This document shows, one piece after another, positions 35,419-47,730 of a stretch of 64,000 nt of DNA. Position numbers and translations under genes: made by a program. The first letter of the stretch is position 1. Each line of letters begins with the position of its first letter. The stretch covers positions 1-64,000 of the forward strand of contig CAUYLG010005341.1 of NCBI GenBank assembly GCA_963573385.1, read 5' to 3'. This DNA comes from Cacajao melanocephalus (Eukaryota; Chordata; Mammalia; Primates; Pitheciidae). The notes beneath the pieces were generated by a model, which worked only from the letters and a program-made list of their open reading frames with translations, was not told the origin of the DNA and searched no databases.

Positions 35419-36774
35419 TAAAAACTATTCCTTTAATAGGGCAAACATTTCCTCTACAATATTACATACAAACTTCTCTGGATTAATCAATCTTTTCCTG
35501 TAGTTAATATAACAATATACTAGTCCAGCTAAAACCCTAGTGATCATTTAGAGCCCTGAATTAAAGAAGCTGTACAGATTTGCAGTAAGTTAGAGTCACT
35601 TGACTACCAAATTTGCCAACTAAAAATTAAGCTTAAATATGGCACTAAAGCAAAAATGTAATGACAAATTAAGAGAAGTAAACTTATGTTTAGCAGACTT
35701 CAATAGTTGCTTTTTATTAAAATGTAATATTGAGAAGAAAAATGAAAATAGGTTATAGAAACAAAAAGAAGTAAATGAAAAATAGTCTGAGGTACTAGAA
35801 GTGAATGAAGAGGTGAATGAAGTCTCATATAATGTTGTGGAGAAGTACACAGAACTAGAAGAAAAAGAATGAACAGTAGAAAAATGATGGCAATTGGGTA
35901 TTTTCAGTCAAAGTTTTCTGGGCACTAAGCACTCAGTGGAGTAACTCACAAGGGTCAGGATCATTTGTCACTGTTCTGTTTGTTCTCTCGCTGAAATCCC
36001 TCTTGATTTCTGCTTTGTAAAGGTCCTAAAATGACTCTGTGCTTTATGAAAACTCACAGACAAGTATAAACTTCCCTTTCCTATTGCAGCAGTGAATTCT
36101 ATTGCCCACTTTATTTTCCCCCTAGGGTAAAACTTTCCTCTGGGAATTAATAGGATTTCTAGTCCTAACAATAGTAATAGTGGACAGGAGAGTGTTATCT
36201 AAAGCTCTCAGGTAAAAAAAAATCTAGCAGTAACCAGGCATTTTATGAAAACTATGCATGACCCACTATTTCTGACATTAGTTTGAACAAACCCCTACTG
36301 CATGTCTCTAAGGAATTAATGACATGGGATGAATAAAAGGAGGGCTTTATCGGAGAGCATTGGGAAAAAAATGATATTCTAATTGTGTGATGCAAATGAA
36401 GGCAGTCTAAGCCGGTAGTCTAAGCCAGCCGTTGTCAGCATGAAAGAGATTTGGCAAAGAGATAGAGAAAAAGCAAAAGAGGGGGAGAGAGGGAGAGAGG
36501 GAGGGAGGAAGGAAGGTAAATTAAATACAGAGCATCTAGCAAGAGGCATTAAGCCTGTATCTGGAAGAAGAAAAGCAATGAATGAAAGCAGAGCCCCAGT
36601 TCCTATGTGAGATTCAGAAATAGAACTAAAGTCCTTAAGAGAAGTAGGAATAAGTCAAAAGAATTGGGTAGAGTACAAGGCAACAACCCAGTTTCAGGAA
36701 TAAGACAGAAAGATAAACACAGGATTTTAGATTCCGAACTAACAGTAAAGGTGACTTGGTATCAAATGTCCTAA
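35419..36774. other. AT-rich DNA with a purine tract; no gene
   Basis: The 76-residue Ser/Thr/Phe-rich minus frame at 35620-35850 is low complexity. A G/A-rich tract lies at 36470-36515. Confidence 0.5.
36470..36515 (+). repeat. Purine-rich (GGGAGA/GGAA) tract
   Basis: About 46 bp nearly all purine on the plus strand. Confidence 0.9.
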
Positions 36775-37018
36775 GAATTGACCTACAGTTTCTTAAGCAT
36801 CCTTGCCCCAGAGCAGGATTACCCTTAAATTGTTAAAAGTCATGGGTGCATACTAAAATTATCTGGAGAATGTATTTTTAAAATACAAAGTTCTGGTCTC
36901 TGCCCTAGATATGACAAATCAGAATATCTGGGTATAATGTCTGTAGGCCTCTTTTATTTCTTAATGTCTCTAGATGATCCTAGTGTACCATCACTTGTGG
37001 AATGTAGTCTAGCATAGA
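36775..37018 (+). mobile_element. MER20-like hAT-Charlie DNA transposon remnant
   Basis: 'catgggtgcatactaaaatt', 'atctggagaatgtattttt', 'ttctggtctctgccctagat' and 'tgacaaatcagaatatctgg' follow the MER20 pattern (gtgcatcagaatcacctgga..., gggccccaccccca...). Terminal repeats are too worn to confirm. Confidence 0.5.
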
Positions 37019-39295
37019 CATAATTACTTTTGGGATTAAGATTCAAATCAATAATGCAATCATATTTCCCTATGAAGAATAAAAGCATAAATGTATAAAT
37101 ATCAAAACTACAATTGATATTTTCAGAGTTAATTTTTCCTCTTTTACTTAACTGGCTCTGGATAATGTTCAGTCTTGACCGTTATGTAGGAGTCAGGAGT
37201 TACTTCAATATCCTTGCTTATGAAAATCACATGCATTTCTTGTTTAGCTGACTCCTATATATGCTCCATCAGTTTCTTTTCATGCCTGTCACCAACACTG
37301 GAGGTTCTCCCTCCATTCCATCAATGAGTCATGTCTTCCTTGGGGACCTACACTGGTTCTTCTGGCTGTCCTTTTCTACCTGGGAAGTGAAGCCCAGTCC
37401 TCACATCCCACACCATTCCCTACCGCCCAACAACCTCTCTACCCCACCTGATTCTAGACCATAACGCTGGTGGATAACAGTGTACAAGCTGCCCACAAAC
37501 GCTAAAATAAAATTCATTTACAACACAGTGGAAAATTCTAACAAGTATTTCCAAAATCTACAACTTCTTTCTTCATATTGGAAAATTGCCATTTCTCAAG
37601 GTTAAGATCAGACTTTGTGGAAATAAAGAAAAAAAAAACACAATAGACCAGGAATTGGAAGTGTGGTCTCAGCCTTATTAGTTTTGAAGGAGATGTCACT
37701 TTAGCTAGGTACTACTATGAGTAATAGAAATGGGAAAAGAGCACTCCAAAATACCTATAAAAATCACCCACAATACATAACAGTCCATAGCTCCCCTGAT
37801 AGAAAACATAACATATGGAAATCTTTCGCTGAGCAGGCTCATAAAAAATACAAGATTAATATTTTTTGCTTTTGAAAAATGGGACTAACAGCAGGATAAT
37901 AAAGGGAATTTACCACATATAAAATGTCTTAATTTGAGTAACATCTTTATTGTGACACATAAAACTCTACTCACCAGATTAATTTAAATAAATTACAATA
38001 GAAATGCTGTCAAAAGCACTTAAAATTGACTGAAGAACTGAACTCAAGACTAGTAAGAATGACGACTCATCCAGCATACAACGCAGGATGTGTGAACTTA
38101 ACTCCAATCTTACTTAAAATTTTTTGTTAACTGTCAGAAGAATTAAAACAGCATGTTATTAAAATTTGTACTTGAGTCAAAGATAGAGTTATGCATCAAA
38201 GAACAATGAAAACAGAGAAATAACACAATGGACAAAAAAAATTAGCCTCCTGAATAGGAAATAATTCATTTAATTAACAAAAGTCATCTAACACAAAATA
38301 AAAAGGTTGGGGGAGAAGGGAAGTTGGTGTGCTCACTTGAGCAAAAAGACTCAAAGAAATAAAGACAAATAAACAGGATTTCAAAAATCAAATGTGCCAA
38401 ATCACTATAAATCTACTCCATGAGATGGCAGCAAAATAAGCTATGGGTTTAACATATGAAATGACTACAGGCCCACAATCGCGTTTCTCACATAGTAAGG
38501 AAAGAATAATCTTCCTTCTAACTCAGAGAAAAAGCAATAATAACGATTACTCTTTGGTAACAGAAGCAGTTGAGGGGTCAATAAGTAATATAGCAGGCTC
38601 TCCCATCACTGCCTCATAGTTCAATTCCTGCCCTCTCCATCGGCTCATGGTGTGACCCCTTGAAAGCAGCCTCACCTAGGTATGCTTCTATTTATCCTGC
38701 TCCAAGTCATACATAAGCGTCATTTGGTTTTGTTTTATCCAACTAAGAAGTTTTGCAGATTTTAAATGGTGGTAATACTATCTCTGAGAAAACAAAAATA
38801 GAGTTTCTAAAAGGTTTGAGAATTTTGTTATGAGAATGTATTGTGTAAAGGAGCTTTAGTTAAATGAGTTTGACTCACTGGCTGTTGACAGTGTTGAAAG
38901 GAATCTTAACTCAGGCAAGCTGGGGGTTAGGAGAGCATAATGATATTGACAAAGACCATTTGTGGACATCTTGTATTTCAACATCTTCAACAAATGGGAC
39001 CGTGTTGGTCGTATCACTTCAAGGTTACACTCAAAGTCCTAAAATATTTCATTTCCTAGTGAATAAATGCTGACTAACTCCATTGCAGGAATTTACTGTT
39101 ACCAAGCCAAAGAGAAAGAGTTTACCTATTACGGTAGTACCATGGGCAATCACTACTGTCACTAATACATTTTTAAACAGTTTCTAAATTCAGTCATGAT
39201 ATCAGGAAAAGTATTTAGAATGACAAAACCAGAAAACAGAATTCTTATAGTTGGTGTGAGCAGAAATTGTAAAAAAGATAACAGGTGCTGCTTTT
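37019..39295. other. Single-copy AT-rich DNA; nothing recognised
   Basis: No gene or repeat family identified over about 2.3 kb. The frames at 37261-37464 and 38864-39073 show no domain. Confidence 0.5.
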
Positions 39296-39299
39296 GTTT

Positions 39300-40496
39300 T
39301 TTAAAACTTCCAGGAGGAAGGCACATGTATTAGAATGGCTAAAATCTAAAAAACTGAAAATACCAATTTCTGGAAAGGATGAAGAGGAACAGGAAGTCTC
39401 ATTCATTGCTGTTCGAAAGGCAAATGGCATAGCCACTTTGTAAGACACTTTAGTCGTTTCTTACAAGGTTAAACATAGTCCAACAATTGCACTCCTAAGT
39501 ATTTACCTAACTGATTTGAAAATATAGTGTACATAAAAACTTGCAAGTGAATGTTTTATAGCAGTTAATTCATAATAACCAAAAATGGAAGGAACAAAGG
39601 TATCCTTCAATCAATTAATGGATAAGCAAACTGTAGTACATGTCAAATGGAATATTTTTCAGGAGGCAGGGGGAAAAAGGAATGCACTCTCTGCCAAAAG
39701 CATAGATTAATCTTAAATTCACACTTTTAAACAAAAGAATCCAATGAAAAGGCTCCATGCTATACGATTACATTTATATGACATTCTGGTAAAGGCAAAA
39801 CTATGGCACAGCAAACAGATCAGTACTTGCCAGGGATTTGGAGGTGACATGGAGTTGAAAAAAATGAAACACAGGACTTTTTTTATAAAAGTGGAACACA
39901 AGGGATTTTTTTGTTTATAAGAGTAAAAGTATTTGGTATGATCTAATGGTAGATATATGACATTACACATTTTTCAATACCCATAGAACTTTCAAGCAGA
40001 AGAGTAAAACTTACTGTATACAAATTTAAGACTGTGTGTGTGTGTGTGTGTGTGTGCGTATTCAGGAGATCAAAATATCACAGGATGGAAGACCATAATA
40101 AAATAATCTAGCTGTATTACAAATATACAAAACAATCTCACTGGAAGTGGTGGGGTAGAAAGGTGCTTACCTAAGTAACACTGGAAATGAGTGGACACTA
40201 CAAAACTTTGTACGTAACTACATATTCCCAAACTGCCCATAAGTAATGTATTCTAGTTGATAAAATTGTTTCCCCTGGGAGTTTGTGTTGACAATTTTGA
40301 AACAACTATAAATGTACACTGGAATTGAAGAATTTAGTAAATGATGGCTAATGGGAGTCAGGTTTCTCCATATTAGAAAGGAGGTTATAGACAAGCAAGG
40401 GGGGAAGGTTAGAATAATCTATGTCGTAATGCAGTAAAGTAGGAGACATCAGTATGAACTCATATTTAGCATAATATGATGAATACATTTAAAAAT
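39300..40496 (+). mobile_element. Old L1M 3' end (ORF2 end and long 3'UTR)
   Basis: 'ttagaatggctaaaatctaa', 'tctcattcattgctgttcga', 'ttgcactcctaagtatttac', 'atttatatgacattctggta' and 'tggtagatatatgacattac' are in L1M order. A TG repeat interrupts the 3'UTR. Confidence 0.75.
40033..40058 (+). repeat. (TG)n microsatellite
   Basis: About 12 TG units inside the L1M 3'UTR. Confidence 0.92.
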
Positions 40497-40902
40497 GTTT
40501 ATAAGTCAATAAGAACCTACCTTATGTATCTGGGTGTTCCTGTATTGGGTGCATATATATTTAGGATCGTTAGCTCTTCCTGTTGCATTGATCCTTTTAC
40601 CATTGTGCAATGCCCTTCTTTGTGTCTTTTGATCTGTGTTAGTTTGAAGGCTATTTTATGAGAGACTAGGATTACAACACCTGCTTTTTTTTTCCCTTTC
40701 CATTTGCTTGGCAAATATTCCTCCATCCCTTTATTTTGAGCTTGTCTGTGTCTTTGCACATGAGTTGGGTCTCCTGACTACAGCACACCAATGGGTCTTG
40801 ATTCCTTATCCAATTTGCCAGTCTGTGTCTTTTCATTGGAGCATTTAGCCCATTTACATTTAAGGTTAGTATTGTTATCTGTGATTTTGATCCTGTCCTC
40901 AT
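40497..40902 (-). pseudogene. L1 ORF2 5' fragment (endonuclease start)
   Basis: Starts M-R-T-G-S-K-S-Q-I-T-I-L and continues VNGLNAPMKRHRLANWI with a good match to the ORF2p N-terminus. A frameshift in the A-rich stretch near 40690 moves it to a second frame (LVSHKIAFKLTQIKRHKEGH...). It is cut off near residue 130. Confidence 0.88.
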
Positions 40903-40989
40903 GATGCTATTTGGTTATTTTGCACACTAGTTGATGCAGCTTCTTCCTGGAGTCATTGGTCTTTATATTTTGGTGTGTTTTTGCAGTGA

Positions 40990-42060
40990 CTGGTATTGGT
41001 TTTTCCTTTCCATATTTAGTACGTCTTTCATGAGCTCTTTCAGGGCAGGTCTGCTGGTAACAAAAGCCCTCAGCATTTGCTCGTCTGTAAAGGATTTTAT
41101 GTCTCCTTTGCTTATGAAGCTTAGTTTGGCTGGATATGAAATTCTGGGTTGAAAATTCTTTTCTTTAAGAATGTTGATGTTGGCCCCCAGTCTCTTCTGG
41201 CTTGTAGAGTTTCTGCTGAGAGGTCTGCTGTTAGTCTGATAGGATATCCTTTGCAGGCAACCTGGCCTTTCTCTCTGGCTCCCCTTAACAGTTTTTCCTT
41301 CATTTTGACCTTGGAGAATCTGACGATTATGTGTCTTGGAGTTGATCTTCTCATGGAGTATCTTAATGGGCGTTCTCTTTATTTCTTGAATTTACATATT
41401 GGCCTGTCTTGCTAACTTGGTGAAGTTCCCTTGCATAATATCCTGAAATATGTTTTCCAGCTTGTTTGCATTCTCCCTGTCTCCTTCTGGTACTCTAATC
41501 AATCATAGGTTCAGTCTTTTTATGAAGTCCCATATTTCCTGGAGGCTTTTTTCATTCCTTCATATTTTTTCTCTATTCTTGTCTGCATGTCTTATTTCAG
41601 TAAGGTGGTCTTCAAACTCTGATATCCTTTTTTCTGCTTTGTTGATTAGGCAGTTGGTACTTGTGTATGCTTCATGAAGTGCTTGTGCTGGGTTTTTTAG
41701 CTCCATCAAGTTATTTATGTTCCTCTTTAAACTGGTTATTCTAGTTAGCAATTCCTCTATCCTTTTATCAAGGTTCTTAGCGTTTGCTTTGGGTTAGAAC
41801 ATGTTCCTTTAGCTCATTGTGGTTTTTTATTACCCATCTTCTGAAGCCTACTTTTGTCAATTTGTGCTTCTGATCTTCCATCTGGTTCTGCACCCTTGAT
41901 GGAGAGATGTTGTGATCATTTGGAGAAAAGGCACTCTGGCCTTTTGGGTTGTCCTCATTTTTTCATTGACTCTTTCTCATCTTCATGAGTTTATTTAGTT
42001 TCAACACTGCTGACCCTTGGATGGGGTTTTTGTGGGGACCTTTTTTGTTGTTGATTTTGA
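40990..42060 (-). pseudogene. L1 ORF1, broken
   Basis: Pieces include RRSTPRHIIVRFSKVKMKEK, then IRLTADLSAETLQARRDWGP and, upstream, LMELKNPAQALHEAYTSTN. Frameshifts and stops separate them. Limits are approximate. Confidence 0.82.
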
Positions 42061-43269
42061 TGCTATTGTCACTTTCTGCTTGTTTATTTTTCTTGAATAG
42101 TCAGGTTCCTCTTCTGTATGGCTGTTGCAGTTTGCTGGGGCTTCATTTTAGGTCCTATTCATCTGAATTGCTCCTGTGCCTGGAAATGTCACTCAAGGAG
42201 GCTGGAGAACAGCAAAGATGGGTGCCTGCTTCTTCTTCTGGGACCTCTGACCTCAAGGGGTACCAATCTGATGCCAGTAGGATTGCTCCTGTATTAGGTA
42301 GCTGACAGTCCTTGTTGGAGGGTCTCACCCAGATGGGTGGCATAGGGAGCAGGACCCGTTTAACCAAGCATTTTGTCCCTTGGTGGAGAGGGTATATTTC
42401 ACTGTGGGAAACCCACTCATCTGGGCTGCCCAGAGTCCTCAGAACTACTAGGAGGAGAGGCTAAGTCTGTTGGTCCATAGAGACTGCGGCCACCCCTCCC
42501 ACTAGGGGCTCAGGCCCAGGGAGATCAGAATTCTGTTACTGGAGTTATTGGAGATCCTTCAGGGAAGCCCCACCCAATGAGGAAGGAAGGGTCAAGGTTA
42601 GGCCTAAAGAGGCACTCTGGCCACAGACTGCCACAGCCAGTGTTTGAGCTATGGGGCAAGTCTTGGGACCAAGCCATCCAGCCTCCCTGGCTCCAGCAGG
42701 AGAAAAGCACAGCCTGGAGCTATAGAAATGGGTGCCGCTCTTCCCTCACCCAAGGAATTCAGCATGTTAGGCAGTTGCGAGCTTCAGTGCCGGCTGCTGC
42801 CTCCCCCGAAGGAACTCAAATGGCAGGCAGCCACAGCCAGCACTGGTCACCCCTCCCACAAGGAGTTCTGCAGGCTTAAGCAGATTCTAGCTGAGAGGTT
42901 GTAAGAATCTGCACATTCCAAGGGTTGGGATGCTAGGCCCCAGTGGCATGGGTTCAAGAGTGAGATCTTCCGATCTGTGGGTTGCATGGTTCAGTGGAAA
43001 GAGCACAGTTTCACCGATTGGGTAGCCGGCTCACTCGCTGCCTTTCTTGGCTGAGGGGAGGGGTTCTTCTTCCCTGTGTGGCTCACAGGTAGGTCACCGC
43101 ATCACACAGTTCATTCTCTCCATAGGTCAGGCCAGCCTTCTAGTTAATTTTGATGCGAGAACCTGGATAGCTTGGTTGTTGGTGAAGGATTCACAGGCTT
43201 ATTACATGTTTATTTGATGGGAGCTTCCAAATGCTGCTGCTGCTAGTTGGCCATCTTGGCCCCACCCCT
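42061..43269 (-). promoter_or_regulatory. L1 5'UTR
   Basis: Colinear with 25991-27102, but without the inverted duplication found there. Open frames across it on both strands are not genes. Confidence 0.75.
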
Positions 43270-43880
43270 GAAAAGCTCTTAATTAAATGAATGAATTTAC
43301 CCCAGAATGACTAAGATTAAGTATTTTCCCATTAGATTAAATAAAGAAGTCCGAGAAAGAAATTGTGTTCTTATTGAGGAAACAAAGAAACTGACATTCC
43401 TTGTCAACTTTAATTTGTGATCTGAGATTTATGTGTTACCAATATAATGAGAGGTGGAAAAACTCTCTGGGACCCACTTAAGCAAAGCTACATCAATACA
43501 AAAATGTCTTAGGACATGCTGCCAATGTAAAAATAAAGAACATATTAGACAGAAACACTGAAACATGGAGAGCTATAATTTCACGGGAATCCTGTAGGCT
43601 CTAAAGTGTGTATCACAGAGGTAAAGACTATAATCAAACCTGGTTGCTTTTATTCTGGCAGTACCTATCATTTTTGTTTTGACAAGGGAAGATCGTTTCA
43701 CTACATTGATCAGAATACAGTTTCCAAAGGCTGATTCATTGCACACACATAGCTTACGCCCCATGAAACTGTGAACACTATATAAATGAGGCAAGAAAAG
43801 ATGGCATGTTTGTCAGCTGAAACATTATGTAGATAAAACCACAATAGGCTTGCAGATACAGAGTTTAGATAATGAGAGTG
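43270..43880. other. Single-copy AT-rich DNA; nothing recognised
   Basis: No gene or repeat family identified. Confidence 0.5.
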
Positions 43881-43884
43881 ACAG

Positions 43885-44108
43885 CTTTATATATGACAAA
43901 TTTATGTTTCAGCCTCAATCTCTTGCTAGCTGATTAATCTTGGGCAAGTAACTTAATATTTAAAAACCTTGGTTTCCTAAGGTGCCAAATGACCATGATA
44001 ATAGTACAAACCTCACATAATCAAGAGGTTTAAATGAGATAATACATATACAGCACTCAGCACAATGCCTAACACATGGTAGGCATCCAATAAATGTGAG
44101 TTCTTGTT
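43885..44108 (+). mobile_element. MIR SINE, nearly full length
   Basis: 'cttgctagctgattaatctt', 'gggcaagtaacttaatattt', 'taaatgagataatacatata' and 'cagcacaatgcctaacacat' then 'aataaatgtgagttc' follow the whole MIR. Confidence 0.92.
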
Positions 44109-44679
44109 TATTTTTTTTGTTCCTGTAAATCAAGCATTGTCTTTAAAATGACAAGTGAAATGAAGGACAGAGTTGAATTTGTGCCTCAGTTTTAGAATTT
44201 ATCTACTTATATAATATTGGATTTGTTAATGGAGCTTTCTATTTTTCATGTGTAATTTAACTAGATTAGATACTGGTTGACCTATAATGCCCTTTCCACA
44301 TCTGAACTTGTTTTGTAGGGATAGACAGTTGATGTGATATAGCTGACTTCAAATCATACTATTTTCTACCTCTAAAAGACTTTAACAAGTGTCTGTTATT
44401 TAATCAAACCCAAGAATAGGTAAGAAAATAAGGCCCTGATCAGCCAACTAAGCTACCAATAACTTTCCTACTATTGTTCACTTACATTTTCCACCATCTC
44501 AGACACACACTGGTCTTGATTCTTATTTATTCTTCTTCCTTGGTATTAAATGCTAAATTAGAAGTTTCAAACTAATCATTTAGTTACTACTTCTAGTTGT
44601 GCCAGAAACTCCAGATTTTTCCTGTTAGGTTAAATTTCACAATTAATTGTTGTTGTTTCATTCTGCTTTTAAACACAGG

Positions 44680-44850
44680 GAGTGCAAGAATTCCTATCAT
44701 TCTGAACTCTGTGATCATCATGGTCTTCTTATGCATATTTTCTTTTACCTCTAAGACTCAAAGATATGAGATGAGGGCCCAGGATGTATTTACCCTTGTC
44801 CCAGGTACTCAGCGTAATATCTGGAATATAATAATTAATGAATATTTGTA
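44680..44850 (+). mobile_element. L2 LINE 3' fragment
   Basis: 'gatgagggcccaggatgtat', 'cccaggtactcagcgtaata' then 'aattaatgaatatttgtagg' match the L2 end. Confidence 0.5.
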
Positions 44851-44942
44851 GGATCATATAACAGAAATATGTGTGTGTGTGTGTGTGTATAATAACTAAT
44901 GAATATTTGTAGGATCACTTCAAAGGAGTGTGTGTGTGTGTT
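44828..44942 (+). repeat. Tandem duplication of a ~55-60 bp unit ending in (GT)n
   Basis: 'ataataattaatgaatattt' at 44828 recurs as 'ataataactaatgaatattt' at 44889. Each copy is followed by 'gtaggatca' and, a little later, by a GT run. Confidence 0.85.
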
Positions 44943-44982
44943 CTACTTACTTAGTTTACCAAACCTAAACTCTGGGTTCCTA

Positions 44983-45061
44983 TTAAGTGGAAAAAGTCAA
45001 TTTTGTATGATTCAAGTGTATTTTATGGTTTAATCATATGAACTTGACTTTTTCCACTTAA
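44983..45061. repeat. 79-bp near-perfect palindrome (hairpin)
   Basis: The outer 18 bp are perfect reverse complements (ttaagtggaaaaagtcaa, 44983-45000; ttgactttttccacttaa, 45044-45061). Pairing extends inward through TATGATT/AATCATA to 34-nt arms with an 11-nt loop. Ends are TTAA on both sides. Size and shape resemble short palindromic MITEs such as MADE1, but the sequence is not MADE1. Confidence 0.9.
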
Positions 45062-45181
45062 AAAATGGAGACAAAAAAAAATTTAACCCAAATGGTAAAT
45101 GCCCATTACAGACATAGTTTCTATTCTCATTCAAGAGAGGCAGATATCAATGTTGATGAAAACAAGTTATTCAATTCATGG

Positions 45182-45209
45182 GTTTTGTTTGTTTGTTTGT
45201 TTGTTTCCA
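45182..45209 (+). repeat. (GTTT)n microsatellite
   Basis: Six to seven TTTG units. Confidence 0.9.
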
Positions 45210-45493
45210 TCTCAATCTCCTTATTTCTATCTTGCTCTGCTTTCAGGACTATTTCTTCATTAAGTTCTGTTCTTTAATTCACTCAACCATTCATTTGAAA
45301 AATATTTACTTAGCATCTTTACAACAGGGACATGAGGTTCTAGGGATAAGTTTATGAGCAAAACTAGTTGGGGTTCATGTTCTAATGAAGATTTAAGCCT
45401 AGATAGGTAGACAGACATCAATCAAATAATCACACTTATATAAGCTGAAAATAAAGAAATATTGGTTTTAAGAGACTACATAATAAAAGAACT

Positions 45494-45740
45494 GTTCTTG
45501 CCAGATGCAGTACTCCCACCTGTAATTAACAGCACTTTGAGAGGCCAAGGTGGGAAAGTCATTTGAGCCCACGAGTTTGAGACTAGCCTTGGCAACATAG
45601 TGAAATCCTTCTCTGCAAGAAATTTAAAAATTATCTGGGCATGGTGGGACACGTTTGTATCTCCAGCTACTCTGGGGGCGAAGTGGGGAGGATCCCTTGA
45701 GCCCAGGAGGTCAAGGCTGCAGTGAGCTGTGATCATGCAA
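45494..45740 (+). mobile_element. Alu (AluJ-like), 3'-truncated
   Basis: 'tcttgccagatgcagtactc' to 'gtgagctgtgatcatgcaag', diverged, ending before the right-arm 3' tip and tail. Confidence 0.88.
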
Positions 45741-46540
45741 GAACAGATCCTATACTGGTAGGGGTAAATGATGGCTTCTAGGGGAAAGTAATCTTTATGT
45801 TGAAAATTAAAGAATACATTAATGGATGCTGCAACACTTCTGTTTATAAAAATTGAGCCACTAGATATTGCTATTCTAAGCATAGCTCTAGTCAATCTAG
45901 CCATTATATATTTAAATATTGTATCATGGATTCAGAAAGAGAGAAAATTGTTTTTGACAGTGAACAATATATACAAAGTAATGGAAAAGAAAATGGCACA
46001 TGTGAGAAACTAAGAGAAATATGGTCGAAGGATCTTTGATAAGACCAGAAAGGTCTGCTGACACTAGACCATCAGGGATTTTCATCACAATCTTCAGAGA
46101 AGTGGACATATATGAAATGTTTTAATTATTTGTACACTTTTATATCAGTCTTGCTGTAGCATATATGATGGCTGGGGGTGAGAAATGCAGAATTCAGTTA
46201 AGTGGACTATTGGAATAGTTACCATGAGAGATGAAGTAATATTAACAACCTTGATGGTAATGGTGGTGATGAAGAGAATTGTATAAACTTGAGAATTTAT
46301 TTACTATCAACATTTAACAGAAGACAGTGGTAGATTGATTTTGGTCATTAGGATGAAAAAGAAGTCAGAAGTAACTGAAAAATATTTTGGGGGAAAATAT
46401 TATGAGGTCACTTTTGGACATGCTGAAGTTATGTTTTAAACTTCTTTATAGAGATGTTGAGTGTGCAATTGGATAACCGTATCAGGAACCCAGAGTTGAG
46501 GTTTGATTATGTAAGTTGAATACACATACACACATATGCC

Positions 46541-46650
46541 TTTCACTATTTCACTATATATAGTCACTATTTTACTATATATATTTCACTATATATAGTA
46601 AAATATTTCACTATATATTTCACTGTATATTATATAGTAAGTAGTGAACG
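46541..46650. repeat. AT-rich tandem repeat of TTCACTATATAT-type units
   Basis: About eight imperfect units of TTCACTATATA / TTTACTATATA, several forming local palindromes such as ACTATATATAGT. Confidence 0.85.
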
Positions 46651-46789
46651 GAATTGGGGAGAGATCGTTATGAAGTAGATGACAGGTAATGCCTATAGTG
46701 TAGATGAGATTGCCTAGGCAGCAGGTTTAAAGTGGGAAGAGGACCTGGAGGAATTTAACATGTGATGAGTGTGAAAGAAAAATAAATAA

Positions 46790-47154
<365 letters not shown>

Positions 47155-47190
47155 CAAGTTCTTTGTGAGATCAAGTAAGGTAAAGAGTTG

Positions 47191-47730
47191 TCATGTTCAG
47201 GGGTCTCCAGTCGTCCTAGTTGACCAGATTTCTCAGGATCAACCTCCCCCTTAAATCTCATTTGTGCCAAAGATGTGTCTTAAACACCATCTCATGCTCC
47301 GTTTGTTTTGGCAGCACTCTTACAAGATGAATAGTGGGAGCAGGCCAGAGGTTCAGATGACCCAGGGCCTGAAGTCTCTCCATCTGGAGATCATTCTAAG
47401 AGTTTAAAGGATGCTTCCCCTTTCCTCATACCTGTTCTGTCTGGGTCCATTACCAGGTCTTTGTTTCATAAATAGAATTTAAGATATTCTCGTAAGTGTA
47501 AACTTTCTAAGGTTTATGAAAGTTGCATGTCTACTGAAGTGGCCTGGTCTCCTGAAATCCTCAGGCCAGGGTTGGAAATCACAGGGCCGGGTTGCACTGT
47601 ACTGTAAGTAGCATGTAGTGTCAATCCTGTGAGACACTTGAGTGGTCCTTACAGCTATCATTAATTTTAGAGCCATGATATGTCTCTTACAATATACTAC
47701 CAGTATAAAATATTTATTGAGTAAGATTAA
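47191..47730. other. Unidentified ~0.54 kb segment inside L2
   Basis: L2 similarity stops at about 47190 and resumes at about 47731. The intervening sequence starts near 'tgttcaggggtctccagtcg' and does not match a family I can name. LTR-like size, but terminal TG...CA and target-site duplication are not proven. Confidence 0.45.

Larger units (their letters stand above)
40497..43269 (-). mobile_element. 3'-truncated primate L1 (5'UTR, ORF1, start of ORF2)
   Basis: The intact L1 5' end is at 43269 (minus strand 'gggtggggccaagatggcca'), followed by about 1.2 kb of 5'UTR, ORF1 and only about the first 400 bp of ORF2, ending near 40497 within 'cacccagatacataaggtag'. The remaining roughly 3.5 kb of ORF2, the 3'UTR and the A-tail are absent. 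L1 copies are normally truncated at the 5' end, so this is the reverse of expectation. No target-site duplication or A-tail is seen at 40497. Confidence 0.88.

Noticed and set aside
35620..35850. Ser/Thr/Phe-rich 76-residue frame
   Set aside because: Low-complexity AT-rich translation, without similarity to a known protein.
44983..45061. Palindrome as a MADE1 element
   Set aside because: Length and shape agree, but the arms do not match the MADE1 sequence and TA duplications are not seen on both sides.
44983..45061. Palindrome as an intrinsic transcription terminator
   Set aside because: This is a primate genome, where such terminators do not apply, and there is no T-run placed accordingly.
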